This document shows, piece by piece, positions 60,495 through 64,000 of a DNA stretch of 64,000 nt. The notes under the pieces are model-generated. The model ran no database searches. It saw only the letters and a program-made list of their open reading frames with translations, and was not told the origin of the DNA. The DNA is from Pseudomonas putida (lineage in GTDB: Bacteria; Pseudomonadota; Gammaproteobacteria; Pseudomonadales; Pseudomonadaceae): positions 2,232,001 to 2,296,000 of the forward strand of contig NZ_CP026115.2 of assembly GCF_009883635.2 (NCBI RefSeq). Reading direction: 5' to 3'. The first letter of the stretch is position 1. Each line of letters begins with the position of its first letter. The translations under genes were made by a program, and so were the position numbers.

Positions 60495-60727
60495 TGGCCA
60501 GGTAAATGGCCCTTCGAGCAGAGTCACCGGCACGGTTCTCAGGCCGTGTCGAAGGGGCCGGAAAGCAGAATTCTTCTCCTACCCGGCCCATCACCGATAC
60601 TCATCCACACAGGAGCAGCGCGATCATACTTGGGATGTACTGCCAAAGCTGTTAACAGCTCCGACACACATGATGCTGGATATTGCTGATCATTGACGCG
60701 CCACCTGAGGCTACCTATGATTAGTTG

Positions 60728-60751
60728 ACCATGTGTATGATTTCAGTGAAG
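60728..60751. repeat. 24-bp direct repeat, copy 2
   Basis: ACCATGTGTATGATTTCAGT plus GAAG. It differs at one base from copy 1 at 60471-60494. Confidence 0.75.
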
Positions 60752-60790
60752 CCCCAGAGCGAAGGATACTCAGTCCTGTCGCTCCCATAA

Positions 60791-60820
60791 AAAAACCGCT
60801 CTTCTCAGAGCGGTTTTTTT
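60791..60820. terminator. Bidirectional terminator downstream of trmB
   Basis: CCGCTCT-TCTC-AGAGCGG is a 7-bp stem extended by A/T pairs, with AAAAA on the left and TTTTTTT on the right. It lies 49 bp after the trmB stop on the minus strand. Confidence 0.92.
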
Positions 60821-60868
60821 CGCCTGCATTTCTACAGGCGCAGCGTATCGAAAGGCTCAATCCGCCAA

Positions 60869-61591
60869 TCAATCCACCTTTTCGAACTTCAAATCCCACA
60901 CCCCATGCCCCAGCCGCTCGCCGCGGCGTTCGAACTTGGTGATCGGGCGCTCTTCCGGGCGCGGCACATAGGTACCGTCTTCAGCACGGTTGCGATAGCC
61001 CGGGGCGGCGCTCATCACTTCCAGCATGTACTCGGCATACGGCTCCCAGTCGGTGGCCATGTGGAACACGCCACCGGGCTTGAGCTTGCGACGTACCAGT
61101 TCAGCGAACTCCAGCTGGACGATGCGACGCTTGTGGTGACGCGCCTTATGCCATGGGTCCGGGAAGAACAGCATCAGGCGGTCGAGGCTGTTGTCGGCCA
61201 CGCAGCGGTTGAGCACTTCAATCGCATCGCAGTCATAAACCCGGAGGTTCTTCAGGCCCTGGGTCAGCACGCCGTTGAGCAGCGCGCCAACACCCGGACG
61301 GTGCACTTCGACACCGATGAAGTCCTGTTCAGGCGCGGCAGCGGCCATTTCCAGCAGGGAATGGCCCATGCCGAAGCCGATCTCCAGGGTGCGCGGCGCC
61401 GAACGGCCGAACACCTGGTCGTAGTCCACCGGGCTGTCGGCCAGCGGCAGGATGAACTGCGGGCCGCCCTGGTCGAGGCCGCGTTGCTGCCCTTCGGTCA
61501 TGCGCCCGGCGCGCATCACGAAGCTCTTGATGCGGCGGTGTGGGCGCTGGTCGCCGTCGGCGGAGATCGGCGTATCTTGCGAGTCAGTCAT
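60869..61591 (-). CDS. trmB: tRNA (guanine-N7)-methyltransferase TrmB
   Basis: The 240-residue enzyme methylates G46 of tRNAs. After a polar N-terminus (about 1-35) it shows the SAM motif [16 protein letters not shown] (about 68-83), the acidic loop [12 protein letters not shown], and the signature [20 protein letters not shown]. The C-terminus has [17 protein letters not shown]. It lies 9 bp after thiG and is probably cotranscribed with thiS-thiG. Confidence 0.96.
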   Translation of the reverse strand: MTDSQDTPISADGDQRPHRRIKSFVMRAGRMTEGQQRGLDQGGPQFILPLADSPVDYDQVFGRSAPRTLEIGFGMGHSLLEMAAAAPEQDFIGVEVHRPGVGALLNGVLTQGLKNLRVYDCDAIEVLNRCVADNSLDRLMLFFPDPWHKARHHKRRIVQLEFAELVRRKLKPGGVFHMATDWEPYAEYMLEVMSAAPGYRNRAEDGTYVPRPEERPITKFERRGERLGHGVWDLKFEKVD

Positions 61592-61600
61592 CAGGGGCTC

Positions 61601-62413
61601 TTACTTGATCAGACCATCCAGCGGCGAAGAGGCGCTGGCATAAAGTTTTTTCGGCATGCGGCCGGCCAGGTAGGCCATGCGGCCAGCGAGGATGGCGTGC
61701 TTCATGGCCTCGGCCATCAGCACTGGCTGCTGGGCATGGGCGATGGCCGAGTTCATCAGCACAGCCTCACAGCCCATTTCCATGGCGATGGTGGCGTCGG
61801 AGGCGGTACCGACACCTGCGTCAACCAGCACCGGCACCTTCGACTCTTCGAGGATGATCTGCAGGTTGTACGGGTTGCAGATGCCCAGGCCAGTGCCGAT
61901 CAGGCCGGCCAGCGGCATCACCGCGATGCAGCCGGCTTCGGCCAGCTGGCGGGCGATGATCGGATCGTCGCTGGTGTAGACCATCACGTCGAACCCGTCC
62001 TTGACCAGCACTTCGGCGGCCTTGAGGGTTTCGATCACGTTGGGGAACAGGGTTTTCTGGTCGGCCAGCACTTCCAGCTTCACCAGGGTGCGCGACTCGT
62101 GGGACTTGTGACCATCGAGCAGCTCACGGGCCAGACGGCAGGTACGCACCGCCTCGACAGCGTCAAAGCAACCTGCGGTGTTTGGCAGGATGGTGTACTT
62201 GTCGGGCGACAGCACGTCGAGCAGGTTCGGCTCGCCCGCATTCTGGCCAAGGTTGGTCCGGCGCACGGCCACGGTGACGATCTCGGCACCCGAGGCCTCG
62301 GTGGCCAGGCGGGTTTCTTCCATGTCACGGTACTTGCCGGTGCCGACCAGCAGACGCGACTGGAAAGTGCGCCCGGCCAGGATGAAGGGCTTGTCGCTAC
62401 GAACGTTGCTCAT
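61601..62413 (-). CDS. thiG: Thiazole synthase ThiG
   Basis: The 270-residue TIM-barrel enzyme makes the thiazole phosphate of thiamine from deoxyxylulose phosphate, dehydroglycine and ThiS thiocarboxylate. It shows [25 protein letters not shown], the Lys that forms the Schiff base in [16 protein letters not shown], and phosphate loops [12 protein letters not shown] and [13 protein letters not shown]. It lies 54 bp after thiS. Confidence 0.97.
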   Translation of the reverse strand: MSNVRSDKPFILAGRTFQSRLLVGTGKYRDMEETRLATEASGAEIVTVAVRRTNLGQNAGEPNLLDVLSPDKYTILPNTAGCFDAVEAVRTCRLARELLDGHKSHESRTLVKLEVLADQKTLFPNVIETLKAAEVLVKDGFDVMVYTSDDPIIARQLAEAGCIAVMPLAGLIGTGLGICNPYNLQIILEESKVPVLVDAGVGTASDATIAMEMGCEAVLMNSAIAHAQQPVLMAEAMKHAILAGRMAYLAGRMPKKLYASASSPLDGLIK

Positions 62414-62467
62414 CGTTGTTCCTCGGGAAAAGATTGCTGGGCTTGCAGGTGAATCGCCGGGCCGGGC

Positions 62468-62668
62468 TCAGCCGCCACCGATGGCGTGGACCACTTCGAC
62501 CTGGTCGCCTTCGTTCAGCTGCGTGCTGTCGTGCTGGCTACGCGGCACGATATCCAGGTTGAGTTCCACCGCTACCCGGCGCCCGGTCAGTTCCAGTCGG
62601 GTCAGCAGGGCCGCGACGCTTTCGCCAGCGGGCAATTCGTAAGGTTCACCGTTCAGTTGAATGCGCAT
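62468..62668 (-). CDS. thiS: Sulfur carrier protein ThiS
   Basis: The 66-residue ubiquitin-like protein begins MRIQLNGEPYELPAGESVAA and ends VVHAIGGG, the Gly-Gly tail that is thiocarboxylated. ATG at 62668 is chosen from the family N-terminus; an in-frame ATG at 62683 (MVAVRMRI) is possible, and neither has a strong binding site. It feeds sulfur to ThiG encoded next. Confidence 0.94.
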   Translation of the reverse strand: MRIQLNGEPYELPAGESVAALLTRLELTGRRVAVELNLDIVPRSQHDSTQLNEGDQVEVVHAIGGG

Positions 62669-62770
62669 GCGCACGGCCACCATTGTTCTTTGGGGCCCGC
62701 ATTCTAGCGCCGATCCACACATGAACCCAAGGGCGCTGCACGCCATTAGTCGCGATAGTGGACCGATTGG

Positions 62771-63142
62771 TCAGCCCAGGCGCCAGGCAGCCAGGCCCAG
62801 GCACAGCCAGCCGGCGAGGAAGCACAGGCCGCCGATGGGAGTGATGATGCCCAGTTTGCCCAGGCCGCTGAGAGTCAGCAGGTACAGGCTACCGGAGAAC
62901 AGCACGATCCCCAGGGCGAACAGACCGCCGGCCCAGCCGACCAGACGCCCAGGCAGGTGCGCCGACAGCACGGCGACACCGAAGATCGCCAGGGCATGCA
63001 CCAGCTGATAGGTCACCCCCGTATGGAAAATGGCCAGGTAATCGGCAGTCAGGCGATTCTTCAGCCCATGTGCGGCGAACGCGCCCAGGGCGACGCCGGT
63101 AAAGCCGAAAAAGGCGGCGAGCATGAGGAAGCTGCGAAGCAT
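62771..63142 (-). CDS. DUF423 membrane protein (YgdD-like)
   Basis: The 123-residue protein has four hydrophobic helices and the DUF423 signatures GFTGVALGAFAAHGL and FHTGVTYQLVHALAIF. Function is unknown. ATG at 63142 follows CAGGAGTCGTCCC. It is divergent from mtgA across 64 bp. Confidence 0.9.
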   Translation of the reverse strand: MLRSFLMLAAFFGFTGVALGAFAAHGLKNRLTADYLAIFHTGVTYQLVHALAIFGVAVLSAHLPGRLVGWAGGLFALGIVLFSGSLYLLTLSGLGKLGIITPIGGLCFLAGWLCLGLAAWRLG

Positions 63143-63167
63143 GGGACGACTCCTGGTATCGGGTCTG

Positions 63168-63173
63168 TATAAT
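63168..63173 (+). promoter_or_regulatory. Possible -10 box for mtgA
   Basis: TATAAT lies 34 bp before the mtgA start in the divergent gap; a good -35 is not visible. Confidence 0.4.
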
Positions 63174-63206
63174 GGCCCGTTCCACCGGTCCGGCCAAGCC
63201 ATTGCC

Positions 63207-63917
63207 ATGCTGTCATCCATTCTCCGCCGCCTTGCCCGCGCCCTGCTCTGGTTCGCTGCCGGCAGCATCGTGCTGGTGTTGGTGTTTCGCTGGATACCAC
63301 CGCCAGGCACGGCCTTGATGCTCGAGCGCAAGGTGCAATCATGGGTGAGTGGCGAGCCGATCGACCTGCAGCGCGACTGGGAACCGTGGGAAAATATCTC
63401 CGACGAGCTCAAGGTAGCGGTCATCGCCGGTGAGGACCAGAAGTTCGCCAGCCATTGGGGCTTCGACATTCCGGCCATCCAGGCAGCGCTAGCGTACAAC
63501 GAGCGTGGCGGCAGCATTCGTGGCGCCAGCACCCTGACTCAGCAGGTGGCCAAGAACCTGTTCCTGTGGTCGGGTCGCAGCTATTTTCGCAAGGGTCTGG
63601 AGGCCTGGTTCACCGCGCTGATCGAGCTGTTCTGGTCGAAGGAGCGGATTCTCGAGGTCTACCTGAACAGCGCCGAGTGGGGCAAAGGCGTGTTCGGTGC
63701 TCAGGCTGCGGCGCGTTATCACTTTGGCGTGGATGCCAGCCGACTGACCCGCCAGCAGGCCGCTCAGCTGGCCGCCGTGCTGCCGAGCCCGATCAAGTGG
63801 AGTGCCAGCCGGCCGAGTGCCTATGTGGCCAGCAGGGCAGGCTGGATTCGCCGGCAGATGAGCCAGCTGGGTGGGCCCAGCTACCTGATGCAACTGGACA
63901 GCTCGCGCAGGCCGTAA
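63207..63917 (+). CDS. mtgA: Monofunctional peptidoglycan glycosyltransferase MtgA
   Basis: The 236-residue enzyme polymerises lipid II. It has an N-terminal membrane anchor (about 12-30) and a GT51 domain with the catalytic Glu in AVIAGEDQKFASHWGFD, then RGASTLTQQVAKNLFLW and RILEVYLNSAEWGKGVFGAQ. There is no transpeptidase domain. It complements the class A enzyme PonA, encoded elsewhere in the window. Confidence 0.96.
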   Translation: MLSSILRRLARALLWFAAGSIVLVLVFRWIPPPGTALMLERKVQSWVSGEPIDLQRDWEPWENISDELKVAVIAGEDQKFASHWGFDIPAIQAALAYNERGGSIRGASTLTQQVAKNLFLWSGRSYFRKGLEAWFTALIELFWSKERILEVYLNSAEWGKGVFGAQAAARYHFGVDASRLTRQQAAQLAAVLPSPIKWSASRPSAYVASRAGWIRRQMSQLGGPSYLMQLDSSRRP

Positions 63918-63926
63918 GCCTCACAA

Positions 63927-63960
63927 AAAAGCCGCTCACCCTCTCGGGTCAGCGGCTTTT
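63927..63960. terminator. Terminator after mtgA
   Basis: AAAAGCCGCT and AGCGGCTTTT pair around an inner ACCC-TCTC-GGGT stem. Flanking A and T runs suit both mtgA and the convergent minus-strand gene at the right edge. Confidence 0.9.
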
Positions 63961-63978
63961 CAATGCAGCCAGGCTTGA

Positions 63979-64000
63979 TCAGATGGTGATCAGCGCCTTG
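63979..64000 (-). CDS. Last codons of a minus-strand gene (possibly rpoH)
   Basis: The final 22 bases read on the minus strand as Lys-Ala-Leu-Ile-Thr-Ile-stop, right after a terminator serving that direction. In P. putida the heat-shock sigma gene rpoH is a remembered neighbour of mtgA, so this may be its end, but six residues cannot identify it. Confidence 0.4.

Larger units (their letters stand above)
60239..60868. other. 630-bp intergenic region with possible minigene and repeat
   Basis: The gap between the DUF3392 gene and trmB holds a candidate 36-codon gene on the minus strand (60293-60403), a weak minus-strand terminator after it, a 24-bp direct repeat (60471-60494 and 60728-60751) and a strong bidirectional terminator at 60791-60820. 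No larger gene is supported. Confidence 0.6.

Noticed and set aside
60400..60594. 64-codon minus-strand frame as an independent gene
   Set aside because: Composition is not protein-like, no strong ribosome binding site; kept only as a possible leader coupled to the 36-codon frame.

Overview
The window is a stretch of chromosome from a fluorescent pseudomonad, most likely of the Pseudomonas putida group. It is GC-rich and densely coding. It carries a recognisable Pseudomonas core gene order (betT/betIBA; gltBD-hemE; pilMNOPQ-aroKB-damX; ponA-maeB; rpmE-priA-argS; pilT-yggS-proC-yggT-metXW-rdgB-hemW; trmB-thiGS-mtgA) and short palindromic repeats built on TTCGCGGG...CCCGCGAA, as seen in P. putida. 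These identifications come from protein motifs and remembered gene order; no database search was possible. I saw no tRNA, rRNA, CRISPR array, insertion sequence or prophage.

Layout. Bases 1-4910 hold the choline/glycine-betaine module: the 5' end of betT, divergent from betI-betB-betA, with a 20-bp palindromic BetI-type operator. Bases 5102-11694 hold a K+/H+ antiporter, a large MscK-type mechanosensitive channel (both fit osmotic stress) and selO. A 64-bp inverted repeat pair follows, then an orphan ParA ATPase and a divergent LysR/MFS pair.

The main accessory block is 15088-26392 on the minus strand. It is a tightly overlapping operon reading: GbpA-like lytic polysaccharide monooxygenase (LPMO), cytochrome b561, then type II secretion genes gspC-D-E-F-G-H-I-J-K-L-M. 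It looks like a dedicated export line for a chitin-active copper oxidase, with a possible membrane electron donor encoded in between.

Bases 26604-43753 carry hemE, glutamate synthase (gltB, gltD), damX, aroB, aroK and a reduced type IV pilus alignment operon (pilM, pilN, a fused pilO-pilP, a short pilQ), followed by divergent ponA. Bases 43851-53613 carry malic enzyme, a secreted nuclease whose signal-peptide codons contain an intrinsic terminator, rpmE, priA, argS, an FtsN-like SPOR protein, a double TM2 protein, an NlpC/P60 peptidase and pilT without pilU. Bases 53680-60238 are a run of plus-strand housekeeping genes (yggS, proC, yggT, metX, metW, a DUF4426 gene, rdgB, hemW, a DUF3392 gene). 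A 630-bp gap (60239-60868) holds a possible 36-residue minigene and a 24-bp direct repeat. The end carries trmB, thiG, thiS, a DUF423 gene, mtgA and the last codons of a minus-strand gene.

The most interesting points are the LPMO/b561/T2SS operon, the PilO-PilP fusion with other signs of pilus gene reduction, the terminator buried inside the nuclease reading frame, the candidate minigene near 60.3 kb, and several palindromes upstream of core genes.
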